From positions 1,798,001 to 1,862,000 of the forward strand of contig JAVTLE010000001.1 of NCBI GenBank assembly GCA_033439295.1: 64,000 nucleotides of DNA, in the 5' to 3' direction. Below the pieces are notes generated by a model. That model was not told the DNA's origin, did not search any database, and was given only the letters and a program-made list of their open reading frames with translations. The DNA comes from Deuterostichococcus epilithicus (Eukaryota > Chlorophyta > Trebouxiophyceae > Prasiolales > Stichococcaceae). The stretch's first letter is position 1, and every line of letters starts with the position of its first letter. Below, piece after piece: positions 13,424-25,774 of the stretch. A program made the position numbers and the translations under genes.

Positions 13424-16400
13424 CTAATCGAGCCCCAGAACTTTTAGCCGTTCCCGAAATGTGAGCACCGGCCGGCCCCCCGCAACTGCGCCGCCGCCGT
13501 GACTGCTGTTATCGACCCCACCGCCGTAGACATGCGAGACGTCTTGGCTGGCGAATGGCGCCGCCAGACCGTCGGCCGCCGCCGCGCCTCCGCCGGCCTG
13601 AGACGAGCCGCTGCCCAAGACAGCGTCCAGCAGGCTGACCTTGGGTTTGGCGGTGGCGGCGGCGGTAGCGGCTGGCGGCGCCGATGCTACACCCCCATTG
13701 TCGTCATCTCCATCGCTGTCCTCGACGCGGTGCGCTGTGCGGCGCTGATGCGCGGTCATGCCGCCGCCTCCGCGGCGCGCCGCTGGCGCCGCATCAGAGT
13801 CCGCCAGCTGCAAGTCCATGGCCGTGCCTGCTGGCTGCTTGCCGGCGCGGCGGGCCGCGCGCGCCATGGCCGCGCGGCTGNGCGCCGTGCCGCTGCCCCG
13901 CGGCGGCTCGCTTCGCCCAGAGTCTGCATCGTCGCGGCCGCCTGCCTGGCCCGTGGCGCCTGATGNGGGCAGCGTGGCGTCCGACTCCTGCGGCGAGGGC
14001 GATCGGCGGCGCCTGCCGCCGCGGCCGTTCCTGCCGCCAAGGGGTCGCCCGCGCCCGCGGCCCTCGCCCCGGCGACCCTAACGATCGGGGCGCCGCCTCC
14101 CCGCCGGCGCGGCGCGGCCTTTGCCGGCGACTTGCCGGGGTTGCCGCCCTGCGACCTGACGCCAAATGCATCCCACGGCCACCTGGCCACGGACAATTCA
14201 CCGAAATCTGAAGAAGTTCATCGCCAAAGAGGGAGGAGCATGGCTTGCCATCGACTGCACTGCCCAATTTCAGCCGGCTTGCGGTGAGTGCAGCCAGCCG
14301 AGGGAAGGCGATCGATACTTTGGCTTTGGGATGCACGGGCATGCTGGAGCGCGGCGCTGGTTTCGCAGCTTTCGGCACCTGCTGTCAGCGTCGGCGCCGC
14401 CGCCTGCCACGCTGGCCACCAGGCGCGGCTGGTAGTCCTGCTCCTTTGGCAGCCCAGCAGCCGCAGACTCGATGGCTTCCTCGACCCACCTGCAGCGGCG
14501 CAGAGTGCAGCATGCGGGCTAATCTCACCGCAAGGTTTTTGGGGTGCCAGACATTGCTTCCGTACATGCCTTTGACTGGACCTCTCCATGCACAGCGGAA
14601 GCATAGACACTTCACCAAGCCTCCCTGCCAGGTGGCTGCGCAGGACGGACCGGCACCATGCCAGAACCCCCACCTGCGAGTGACCAGCTGCAGGCTGCCC
14701 TGCTGCAGCCCCGCGCGCATCGCCTGCAGCCCGGCGGCGCCGCCCGCCTGCTGCTGCACCGCACCCAGGACAGCCGCGGGATCCACGGGCGCCAGGCAGC
14801 CGCCGCAGGATAGCAGCAGGTGCGTGGTCGCGGCGTCCACCGCGACGGCGACTCGTGCCCCATGCAGCCGCAGCTGCGGGGTCCGCAGAAGTTATTGAGG
14901 GTTTGGCGGGCTCCGACTGCCTGCACACTCTGTCTTACAGTGACCATGCAATGCATACATCTCAAGGCACCATGAAAGAGGATCGCTGCGGCTGGTAAAG
15001 CTGCCACGCAGGCCACAGCATGCCCCAGAGGAGGCTGCGCGGGCACAGCGCAGCGGTGCACCTGCATCTGCAGGCGCCTGGCTGCGCAGGAAGCCAGGCA
15101 CGCCTCTGCTGAAGGCTCGCTCCGCGCCGCTGCATTGCCGTCGACGCCCGCGCCAGCGCAGGTGGCGAATCCCGCCTGTTGCGCGGCCACTTCCGGCGCC
15201 GCAGCCGCAGCTGGTGTCGCCGGCGACAGCAGCGCTACCACCGCGACTTTGCAACCCAGGAACAGGGTGCTGGCAGCGCCGCGGGCGTTCCCGCCATGCG
15301 ATGACAGCTCCGCCGCCAGGCTCCTCAGGATTGGCATCGGGTCCACGTCAGCCGCCGGCCTGCACAGGGGCAAAATAGCACCCATTTGCAGGCTTCAGAT
15401 GTGCAGACATGACGCTGAGCAGCACCGGCTGTGGGCGGGCGCTCAGGGTGCTTATACTGGCACCATGCGGGAGCAGCACAAGTGCTGCACGCCTCCAGCT
15501 GTTGCGAACATGAACTCTAGTTCATCAGCAATCCATGGAAGTCGCTTACGCCGTGGCCTTGCGCTTGCGGTCTTTGGCGGGTGACGCCGTCTGGGCGGCC
15601 GCCGGCGGCAGTGCGCTGCCGGGCGAGAACGAAGCAGCCAGCTCCGCCATATCCACGTCGGCCAGCCGCACATGCGACTGCAGGATGGCGCGCATGTCCT
15701 GCTCGTTGACGTCCAGGTGGTACCTGCAACCGCAGGTGCGGATGTTTGGCAGTTTGCAAACATACGAGATGAAATCGGCATGGCACAGCCTGCATCATGA
15801 TTTTGTCTCGGACTTGCAAGCATCCGACATGCAGGTTGCTGCGCCCGTGAGACCGCGCATCGTTGCGAGCCCGCAGCTTGCAGTGCCGGTCCTGCCGCGC
15901 CGCCGGGCTCGCACTGGCTCCGCCCTCTCGAACTCCGCGGACCAGTGTTGCGACAGGAAGGCATTGAGCAAGGACGGACAGAAAGCTGGCATGACCCAGA
16001 AGTTTGAAGGGAGGCGAAGGAGCGCACGGGTCGCAAAAGCGGCTGACGTCCTCCATGGACTCCAGGGTGGGTGCGCTGATGGCGAGGTAGTGGCGCGGCA
16101 TCAGCGGCACCGCAGCGCGCGCCGCCTCGCACTCTCGCAGCCACTGCGCGTGCACGCACAGGAGCATCAGACATCGTCCACTGTGGCTTGCCCTCCTGCC
16201 TGATGACACGGCCTCACCATCGAACAGCCACTGCACGCGCTCACAGAGCAGAAGCTGGCATCCTCAACCAGCCAGCCGTGCTGCCTTATCGCACCGCCAC
16301 CCAGCCGCGGCCGCTGCCGCCCGCCGAGCTGGCTGCGCTCAGTTGATGGCGCTGCTGTGCAGCTCATAGCGTATGCAGCCCATCACAGGAGCAGCCGCCG

Positions 16401-19400
16401 GGCAAGCCTGCGCTACTTCCGGATCACAGAAAGCATATCCCACTTGCGCAAACACTTATGAGCGTGACGAGGCACAATTGCGTTCTTATCCGCCTAGAAT
16501 GGGTGAAAGATTCAGCGCCCACCTGCAGACTGATGACATCCCGCCCCAGTTTCTGCGCTGCGCGGAAGCTCGCGGTGTTGCCGCCGCTCAGGTAGTAGGT
16601 CGTCTTGTTTTCGATGTACGACTGATTCACCTGTGGCCGGAACAGGGACCCAGCTGGCACGTGGCACATGCAGGGACGCAACAGAAGCAACCGCCCATAT
16701 AGGCGAATATAGTCGAAGGCGCCCCAAGCCGTTCTTGTGGCCCGTACACGCGCCCCCCATCGACGCTGTTGCCGGCAGCAAACCCCTCACCAGCAAATGC
16801 CAGGATGCGTCATTCCAATGCATGTCAGAGTCTGCCGCCCTTCTGATTCAGGACTGCGCTGCAGTCCGCGCTTGGGCGTGCGGCAGGCTCACGGCCGGCG
16901 CAGGCAGAGGTCGGGCAGAGGTCAGGCGGTGGACGGAAGCCGCACGCAAGGGATGTCGCAGTATCAGTTGGGGTTGAAGACAAGCTCGTAAGGCTTGACA
17001 GATCTCCACCTTGCCGCCCAGGCGCCTGACGAGACCCTCCAGCGCTGCCTTGCCGGCGTCGCCGTAGTCGCAGAAAGCGACAGTGGCGTTTTGGAAGACG
17101 TCCGCCTCCACCGCGATGCCGGACACGTCCGTCGGCAGGTACTGCGCATGCGCACTGACAGGATGAAATCGATTCAACACTTGCAGAAGCAGATGACGCG
17201 ACGCTCGACGCGTCCGCTGCCGCACACTGCGGGCGGCTGGGGGGAGCGGCGTCAACAGTCGACACTCCTGCTTGCCGTGCCCGCCCGCGACAGCCTGGTC
17301 GGGGGCGGTGTGTGTGCTGGAGATTGGGCTGATGGCCTTGCGGGCGCCGGCTGCCGCAGGGAGTCGCTACTTAAATCGCTGTGTCTAGGACGCATGGGTG
17401 CTGGCAGCTGCGACCAAAGCTGGTGAGTCTTGCAGAACCCTACAAGAACTTCTCACCTGGTCCATCACGTTGGCCTGCTTCAGCGGCGTCGCACGCTCAG
17501 GCTTTGCTACCGGCTGCGTTGCGCGCTTGTGCATCATGCCCTTGTGGCGAAAGTGCCGGCCGCCGCCGCCGTCCGACGGCCTCATGACCCGGTCTGCGAC
17601 AAGCATGCGGCACATTCTTCTCACACCCGCGTCGTGCACCCACTCGCTGCTCTGTGCACTGGCTGGCAGCACCCAGGCGTGGCCAGCCTCCTGACCTGCA
17701 GCGCTACCGCAGGCTCCGGCAGGACCCCAGAGACTCCTGCGGGTGATCTTGCCTCAACCCCCGCTTGAATTCTTGCGCCCTCGCTGTGCCCAAATTTGAA
17801 CGGCTGCCCGGTTGTCGTGCTGCAGGCTGACCGGCGTCCAGCGGCTGCACACACACCTGCTGCGCGCCCTTCCACGCTGGCAGCAGCCCCTCGTGCCGCT
17901 GCAGTCCCCAGGACGCACGAATTGAGTTCGCAGCTTCCATGCGGAAGCCTCAAGCGCAAAGGGGAACCAAGCGCACCGGCCTCCAACAGCTGGCACTGTG
18001 CGCCTGCAGACTCCAGGACGCAGGGACGGAAACCGTACAATATTCCTAGAGAACACCGTCAATTTGGACCAGCGAGAAAGCGCACCAGCCTCCACGCGCT
18101 GCTCCACAAGCTGGCACAGCTCCTCGTGCGTCTGAACCTCCGCCGCAGGCTTGTCCCACCGCACGCGCACGACGGTGGGGAAGCGCATCGAGTAGCGCGC
18201 AGCGAACACCTTGCTGGAGATGAGCCGCACGTCGCCCTTGATCTGCGGTTTCCCGCGGGAGCGCCTGCCGTCAGTTGGCCGCTTCACCCCCCACCCTGCT
18301 GTGAAACTGCAGCCCCAGGACCGTCTCCAGCCTCGCAACTGTGCTTCCAGTGGGCATCATGACACGGACGCCGGCAGGAGGTGCTGCGCTGCCATCTCAC
18401 CTGGCCTTGAAGCCAAATCTGACAAGGTGACACCACCCAATGCCTTCCCGCAGCGTCTTAAGGGAGCGCACAGGGCCTACTGGAGCTCGGCAGCGCATCA
18501 TGACGACAGCAAGCTTGCAAACAAACCCCCCAAACATGTTGGGTGGCGTCCTCATGCAGGGACGTCCCCCGAGTGTTTGACAGGGGAAGGCAGAAAGATG
18601 GTGATGCCACGGCGTGGCGGGGCGCACCATGACGACAACGGACTTGCGGATGTCCTGCACGAACATGTCGGGCTGCGCCTTGGGGTCGCGCGTGCCTTCT
18701 AGAGCCAGCGGCTTGCGCGCCTGCAGGTTGCCCTCCAGCGCCTGCGTGATCTGCTGCCGCTCCGCGTCCGAGTTGCCGGTGCCCACCCTGTGTTCCACGG
18801 TGGGCGGCTTCGGTTTCCACAGTGTATGGCAGTGCTGGCACGTGTTTGAGTGCAAGAGGGAACACATGTGTCTCGCGAGACGGCTGTTGCGCTGGAATGA
18901 GACGTGCACCACACCCACGGGGCTGCCCCTGTCCCCCATTCGCAGATGCTGCAGGGTCCACGCAGAACTGGCAAGGCGCGGTGCAGACGACAGCAAGGGG
19001 GGATGATGTCCGGGTCTGTGAGGGTGCCGCACTTGCAGAAGGTGATGAATTCGGTGGGCGGCTTGTTGTCGGCGCGGGAGCCCTTGGCCAGCGCCAGCAG
19101 GAACTCGCCCAGCTGCCCGCCGCGGCGCCCCTTGCCATACCTGTGCAGACAAGACCGACACCATAACTTTGTCGTGTGTTGTGTTGCGCAGGTGTCAACA
19201 TTGAACCGGGATTGCTCTGCTGTGCCGCATCGTGCTGTGCAACCTACGCCTGTGGCGTGAAAATAAGCAGTCCACAAGGCGTAGGATGCACAGAGGCTGG
19301 CGCAGGAATGGAGGTGCAGCCGCACCAGGCGCCCACGATGACGGCGTCGATGTCTGGCGTGTCCACATAATCTGCGGCCAGGCAGAAGCCAGCATGTTGC

Positions 19401-22400
19401 CAAACAGCCTTTCCTCCAGGCCTGGAACTTGTTGCAAACCTCGTACAAGTCTGCCACGAGTGCCCTTGATGACTGGCAGCCGCGCGCAGCTGGAGACGAC
19501 ACCGTGCATGCTCGTCACAAGCGCTGCCACACCAACCGCGGCGCCATGCATTGTGCCTGAGTCAAATCCTCGTCGTTTGTGACATCTGAGGACGGCAGAG
19601 CGTGCCTGGCTTGATCTTCTGCCAGGCGGAGCCGCGGTCGTTCATCTTCCAGGGCGACTCCGAGTCCTTCACCACGATGCCCTCCTCCTGTGGCACAGGT
19701 TGCGCCAAACACCCAGCTGGCAGTTGTCTACAGGGTGTACAAACTCGGGAAACGGAGGTGGTGTCTTGCTGACTGCCATGCCCACACCAGGGTGGCGTGG
19801 CTCCAGCGATGGGCGCATATGCAAAAGGATTTCACGCCCTTGAGTGAACTTTTCTTGTATGCATGATGGCAAGGGCGCGCACCTTGAGGCGGGTAGCCTC
19901 CTCCAGCACGTCACTGCGACGAGTGCATCAGTGGACGCATCAACGACTGAACGTGTCGAGCGACTCCTTCATAGGCGACATGTGTAGAATGCATACTCAG
20001 TTCCGATTGCATTGTACTGGGTAAGGCGATCGTGTGCTTCGGCTGCCACCTGGGAACAGGGGCCGCACCGGATGTCGTCGACGGTCTTGCAGATGCGCGA
20101 GGCGGGTGGCCCCTCCAGAAAGTCCTCCCCGGGCAGCACCGTCACGATGCGCGAGCTCAGGTTGCCTGTTCAAACATCATGTGAGCTACGCCAATAGATT
20201 TCCGTAACCAGGACCGGAACGCAGTCAGAGGATCAGGTCTGGCGCACGACCAGGAGCCATCGTGTGGGTCGTGCACGGCAGTAAGTGCGACATCAGCTGC
20301 GACGCGCCTATGGGGAAGCCCTCCGAGGGCGCCACTGTGATTGCCTCCCGCAGCATTTGCTGCCGCTCCAGCAACGCGCGGTTGATAACACTCTGGTCCT
20401 GTCAAGGGGTTGCGAGCGGCAGGGTAAGGCGCGTTTGTTACCACCATTTCAGGAGACAATGGCGCCTGAAGCTGTGTTATGATTCACAGCTGCGCTTTAG
20501 CCAACATGTGACACGGTTAGCAAGCCAGTTTCCAAGATCCTGGAGGGACCACTCATACGCACCTTCCAGTACAAAATGTCGAATGCCAGATACGTGATTT
20601 GCAACTCGGACACCTGCGGTCACGACAACAGGCTTGTTGTGCCTCCCAACGCAGCCGGCATCCTGGCAGAGATCCCTCCGGCCCTGCAGCCACTCGGCCG
20701 CAACACCCTCGCACAGCTTGCACATGCCACGGTTTCATGCCAGCCTCACTGGAAGGGTGCGCAACGACCGCCAAAGCCTGACTGGCACACCACCAAGGGG
20801 ACTGACTCGAAAGCGCATGCCGCACCTTTGGAATGGTGTACTCGAGGTCAGTGGCGGCGCGCTTGTCGGCACCCTCCACCTCCACGACCTCGTCGGCGCG
20901 CCGGCCATCGCGCGCCGCATGGATGGCTGACTTGAGGCCGCCAAAGTGCTCGAACAAGCGCCTGCGGAAACAGCACCAGCAGCTCGACTTGCCCAGTCAC
21001 CTGGCAGCACAGGTCACCGCTGCAACCAGGCGCCAACCCGTTTGCTGGTCGGGAGCAATGCCCCGCCTGGCTATGGCTGGAGTTTCCATGGCGACGGCCT
21101 CAGAAGACCCTCTTGCATATCATCCAGCAACTGCGCAGCAGAGAACCCGCACCGCTCCGGCCGCCACACGATGAGCTCGCCGTCCAGCACCACGTTCTCA
21201 CACGCCAGCTGGCGCCGCACCATGTCGTCCAGCACGCTGTAGGAGGACTTGGCACCATGTTCGTGGCCCTGGCGGGAGAACCAGTGTACCTCGCGGCCGC
21301 CCACCAGGTGCAGCTGCAGGGGCATCACAGATATCGATAAGATCGGGTGCGTCCATGCGCCATGGATGACAGGCCAATTGGCACCTGCAAAAACCTGCAA
21401 GCTTCTTGGACAGTCTCAGCTGCCACACAGACGAGCCTCAGCCAACACCGGCAGGGTCTCAGTCCTCGCAGCACCCTGTCAAATGAGCATCGGCCCTGGA
21501 GCGTCGGGCCTTGCGGGCACCGACCCCGGCCATGCAGCCCTTCTCATGGGATCTCTGGTGTTCAAATGGACGCCGAGGCACGGCGGCACCTGCATGCGCT
21601 CGCCATCGAACTTGGTCTCCACGATGGCGAGCCGCCCGCCGAGCTTGCTGTGTGCGAATTCGACGCTGTTGGCCACAGCCGCCAGCATCGGCCGCGCCGG
21701 CTGGCCTGGCTCCAGGTCCTGCAGCATACAGTCAGAGGGCGTCCCTCAGATAAGCGCGACATTTGCAAGTCGGCCTGAGCCGGAAGACTCTCCTCGAGCC
21801 TGGTGGCCGTTCAGGCCTCCCTCAAGCATGAGTGACAGCGATGTTCTTGCTTCGTGTCTCATGATTGTCAGGCTTGAGAGCCTGACGCTCGTTGCTATTC
21901 CGCACGGGTGAGCTCGGTCCGCTGCCACTCGAGCTGTTGCCGAGTCAGCGCCGCCTGACCAGCTGGCATCCTGGGTTTAACGACGATACTGCAATCTGCA
22001 ACCTGGTGCCCAGCAGCTCGCTGGTTAGACATCGCCGTTGCCAGCATCCAGGTGAGCAAGGGTGAACCTTGCGTGGCAGGCGCCTGGAGCGGTCCGTGAG
22101 CTGCGTGACGACGGTGTGCAGCGACATGGACACATCATAGAGGTGCTTGGCGTCCACGTGCAGGTACTTGAACACCAGGTTTTCCGTCAGGCCCGCCTGC
22201 AACGTGCAGAATCAAGTCATACCGCCAGCCATGTTGACGGACGCAAGTTCGCATAACGCGAGGCCAGACAGCAAGAGGCGGCCGGAGAGCAGGAGGCCTT
22301 CAGTCTGATGATGTTGCGCTGTCTCTTGGGCAGACCCAGTAGTGCTCCCCCATCAGGCGCTGCTGAGCTTTGCGATTGCGAGCAGCAAATGAACCGAAGG

Positions 22401-23842
22401 GATCAGGCTTGAGGACGTCTCTTGCCTTCAGCTCCTTGACGATGAGCGCAGTGACCCAGCGCATCATGCGCGGCGTGCACCTGCGGCGCACAGAGCCGTC
22501 AACTGCAAAGACCGACCTGTAGCTGCCGTGTCCGAGGTGGCGGCCGCAGTGCTCGCGGTGCACAGGCGGAGCAGCGCTGCTGTATCTCAGGCAGCTGCCT
22601 CACCCGCCTGTTCCAGCTCAGGGCTCGCTGCTAACCCACCACTTGCAGCTTCCTAGGCAGTTCATGTGCCACACCACCCCGTCGCCTTGTAGTCTCAAGA
22701 CTCACATGTGCATGAGGTAGCGCAGGATGTCCTTCTTGGCGTCAGTGCTGTCTGCGCGCACGAGCTCGTCCAGCTTGGCATTCAGCATGCCGACCGTCAA
22801 CTCCTGCGCGCCTGTCCGTTCCAGAGGCGAAAGTCCATCGAGATTAGGGTTTGCAGGCCGGCCGGCGTATCTGGGGGACGGCTGTGTGCTCGAAGCAGTT
22901 TACGCATGATGCGCGGCATGGCAGAACGGCAGCAGGCACTGGCTTCAACGAGACTGCACGCACCCGCTTTGTCGTTGTTATCCTTGCCGCAGTGGTTTGA
23001 AAACAGAAACTGTACACAGCGCACCCAGGTTGAATATCAGCAGGGATGCCAGGGACGTCAGCGGCTGCCATGTCAAGGCCAAACGTCAGATGTCTGCAGC
23101 AGCAGACAACAGGCTCTGGGCAGTGCTGCGCAGATGGGTCAGGGATGTTCCCGCAGACCTCCTCCATGGCCGCAGGAAAGTTGCCCGCCGACTTGGCGGT
23201 GCTTCCGCGCCGCCAATTGATTGCGTTCTTCGCGTTTGCGTTCGCGTTGACGTCAAGATTGCACGCCTGGACGAGCACCCTGGACAGTGACTGCTCCTTG
23301 AACCTACACTTGCACCAGGCAAGGACATGCGGTGCAGTGTGTTTTGCGCATGGACAAAGCACAACACGGCGGCAGGCAAGCAAAGCACAGCAGCATGCAC
23401 AGCGAAGGCACAACAGCTGCAGGCTGGACGGGAATCCGTCAAAGGTCTTGACTAGGATTCATCAGAAGGCACACACCCATAGTTGCCGCGGGTTTCATCC
23501 TCCTGCGGCACAGCGCACGATTTTTTCAGTCTTCGTGCAGGCGCACGATCCGGTGTCCCTCAGCTGGCGGAAGTTTGGGGCTCACCTTTGGCAGCAGCAG
23601 CCTGCACATCAGACAGAAAGCACAGTTGGCATGCAGCCCGGGAGAGCTGCGTCAGTCTGGCGCACATGCGGTCCCTTCGTCAGCACAGAGCACCTGTAGA
23701 TCTGCCACGCCTCCGGGTTCCGCTGCGGAATGACTTGGTTTCTGAAGTTGACGAAAACTTTGCTGCGGTGCTGCCCGGTGGCTTCAGCCATCTTGTCGAA
23801 AAACAGGCACAGATCCCAAAACGGTAAGTCCGCTGGCTTCAT
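13424..23842 (-). CDS. LIG4: DNA ligase IV with tandem BRCT domains and an AT-hook-like tail
   Basis: This is the ATP-dependent ligase of non-homologous end joining, normally bound to XRCC4. The ATG at 23842 opens the DNA-binding domain (FWDLCLFFDKMAEATGQHRS). Helical-domain exons follow, including RWVTALIVKELKARDVLKPD (about 22470) and VFKYLHVDAKHLYDV (about 22175). Catalytic motifs are ETKFDGERMQ with the lysine nucleophile (about 21630), WFSRQGHEHG (about 21290), ENVVLDGELIVW (about 21205), SVINRALLERQQML (about 20390), EEGIVVKDSESPWKM then WQKIKP (about 19680-19600), and YGKGRRGGQLGEFLLALAKG (about 19140). RYSMRFPTVVRVRWDKP is near 18190. BRCT1 spans about 17140-16000. A spacer ends in RKRKATA, where an apparent TAA at 15546 is really a GTAAGC donor joining in frame to an exon near 15370. 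BRCT2 includes LQLVTRRW (about 14690). The last exon (about 14070-13424) is basic and disordered, with RGRGRPLGG and RRRRSPSP. Confidence 0.92.
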
Positions 23843-24236
23843 CGGGCAGCTGTCGTCTTACTCAGGTTCGGATCCTCAAAGTCTCAAATGCAAAGCCTGA
23901 TCAAGGCTGCGTTGCTGCTGGGCTTGACGCCACGTTCCGGAACGAATGGTCCTTGGCATTGTGCTGAGGCGCCTGCTTGAGCGCGACATCGCCTTTTGAC
24001 CAACGCCTCTGTAAAGCAGCACAGTGCAACAAGAGGCAGCTGAGTGAGCCATGCACTGGAATTTCGCTGCTGGGGAGCACGCGCAGCATGCCACGTGGCG
24101 GGCCAACTGCTTGTGTCCAGCAGCAGGCCCTGTTGTCTGCATTTAGTCTTTGCGAATGATGATATGATTCCGTTTGCGTACCGCAATAACTTGCAGATGC
24201 GCACCTGACCGCACGCTAAGCACACACTTCTCAAGC
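23843..24236. promoter_or_regulatory. Divergent intergenic region between LIG4 and the fibrillin gene
   Basis: The two start codons (23842 minus and 24237 plus) are 394 bases apart, so both promoters and 5' UTRs are probably here. No TATA box or known operator was identified. Confidence 0.45.
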
Positions 24237-25717
24237 ATGAGGACATGTCAGAGGCCTGGGCAATGCCACCGTGCCATACCGACACCTTTTGGAGGACCAG
24301 ACATCCACGGAAGCATCAGAAGGTGTTCTGCGGCACTACCTCGCCCGCGCCATCGCACCGTCGCAGCCAGCACAGGTAGGGGTTCTGCGGCACGCGGCGC
24401 GGCATGGCATGGCAGATTATGGCCTTTGGGTTGGCCAAAAATGGAGATTGAGGCATGTATTATCGCATTTCCAAACATTCGGCAGTGGGCGTTGGACTCG
24501 GGTCCATGCATTGCATACGTAACATACTGATGATGCGGCATGTGCAGGTGGCAACCGGGACCATGCACTTGAGGTAGCCAAGCAGCAGCTGCTAATGCGC
24601 ATCGACGGGCTTCAGCGGGGCTCGGCCGCCGGCAGCTGGAGCCGCGCACTCGTCGAGGAGGCTCAGGTAGAGCACTGCAACCTTATCAACATGGCGCAGG
24701 CTGCGAGGCTGCCATGCATACATGTATGCTTCTTGCAGTGTATGTGCAGCCACCGAAGCTTTGGATCATCGTGCAGGTGGAGCTCGAGGCCTTCGGCGGT
24801 AACATTGATTTTGGCAAGCTGGCGGGCCTATGGAGGCTGGTCTACACCACAGCAGACGACGTGGTGCGCTCGCGCCGCAGCTGCTCATGGATTGCTGATG
24901 CCGCAGGCTGTGCGCTGCAGCCCGCACCGCCAGCTGATGTGGCTTGCGCATCTGCTGCTGCCACCATCCCGCATGTGCAAAGGCAACCCTCCGCATCGTG
25001 GCACTGCGCAGAGGCCTTTGACGGGGGCTGCGGGGCTGCCATTTGCGCCTCTGGTCGTTGGCGGCATCTTTCAGCGCTTCAGCTCGCCAGGGCAGGGCAC
25101 GGTGCAGAACATCATCGAGGTCAGCGTGCCCAGCTTGTTCAGCTCGCAGCCGGCGGCGAGCGCCAACTTCGTCGTTGACGCCAGATACAGCGTGTCCTCC
25201 GGGCGGAGGATCGCGCTGACCTTTGACTCCGCAAACTTACGTGAGTTTGCCTATGAGCCCCTGATTCTGCGTCATTGTCGCAGGCTCGACGAGGTTGTGT
25301 TTGGCGTGCTTGTGCCTGAGGTCGCCGGTGCTATGCCTGTTCAACAGGGTGTGTTGAATTGACGCACCCAGACGTAAGGTGTCGTGCGCTGCTGCAGGCA
25401 ATGTGCACGTGGACTCCCTGGTGCTGGCGCCCGCGCTGCTGCCGCGCAACTGGCTGCAGCACCAGGCGCTGCTCGCCTTGCAGCAGGTGAGCCTGCGGCA
25501 TCCGCTGTGTCACTGCGCACCATGCAAGAACCGCACTGATGCTGTTTTGTGTCTGTGCTTGCAGCTGCACGTCAGCGTGCCGCTGCGGACGCCAGGGCAG
25601 CGGCGGAATCGGGAGGGGAACCCGCTGGGGCAGTACCAGCTGACGTACGTGTCGGACGACGTCTTGATAGGGCGTGCCTCCCAAGGGTCTTTTGTGTTTT
25701 CGCGGGAGGCAGAGTGA
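24237..25717 (+). CDS. Plastid-lipid-associated protein (PAP/fibrillin family)
   Basis: Fibrillins are lipocalin-like proteins of plastoglobules and thylakoids that bind small lipids or quinones. The ATG at 24237 opens an Arg/Ser-rich, acid-poor segment that fits a chloroplast transit peptide. It ends VAAST before a GTAGGG donor and joins in phase to GNRDHALEVAKQQLLMRIDG (from 24549). The family core follows: VELEAFGGNIDFGKLAGLWR then LVYTTADDV (about 24778-24870), VVGGIFQRFSSPGQGTVQNI (about 25050-25110), NFVVDARYSVSSGRRIALTF (about 25165-25230), SLVLAPALLPRNWLQ (about 25415) and the terminal DDVLIGRASQGSFVFSREAE before TGA at 25715-25717. That is the PAP domain order. Which fibrillin subgroup it belongs to cannot be told by eye. 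Its 3' end lies about 60 bases from a decayed histidine phosphatase on the other strand. Confidence 0.87.
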
Positions 25718-25774
25718 AGCGAGCGGAAAATTGATTGCACGTATATACTCTGATTGGACGGATTTCGGTTTAAT

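Noticed and set aside
15452-16236. Separate gene ending at the TAA near 15546
   Set aside because: The TAA overlaps a GTAAGC donor, and splicing to the next exon restores the ligase IV frame and BRCT2.
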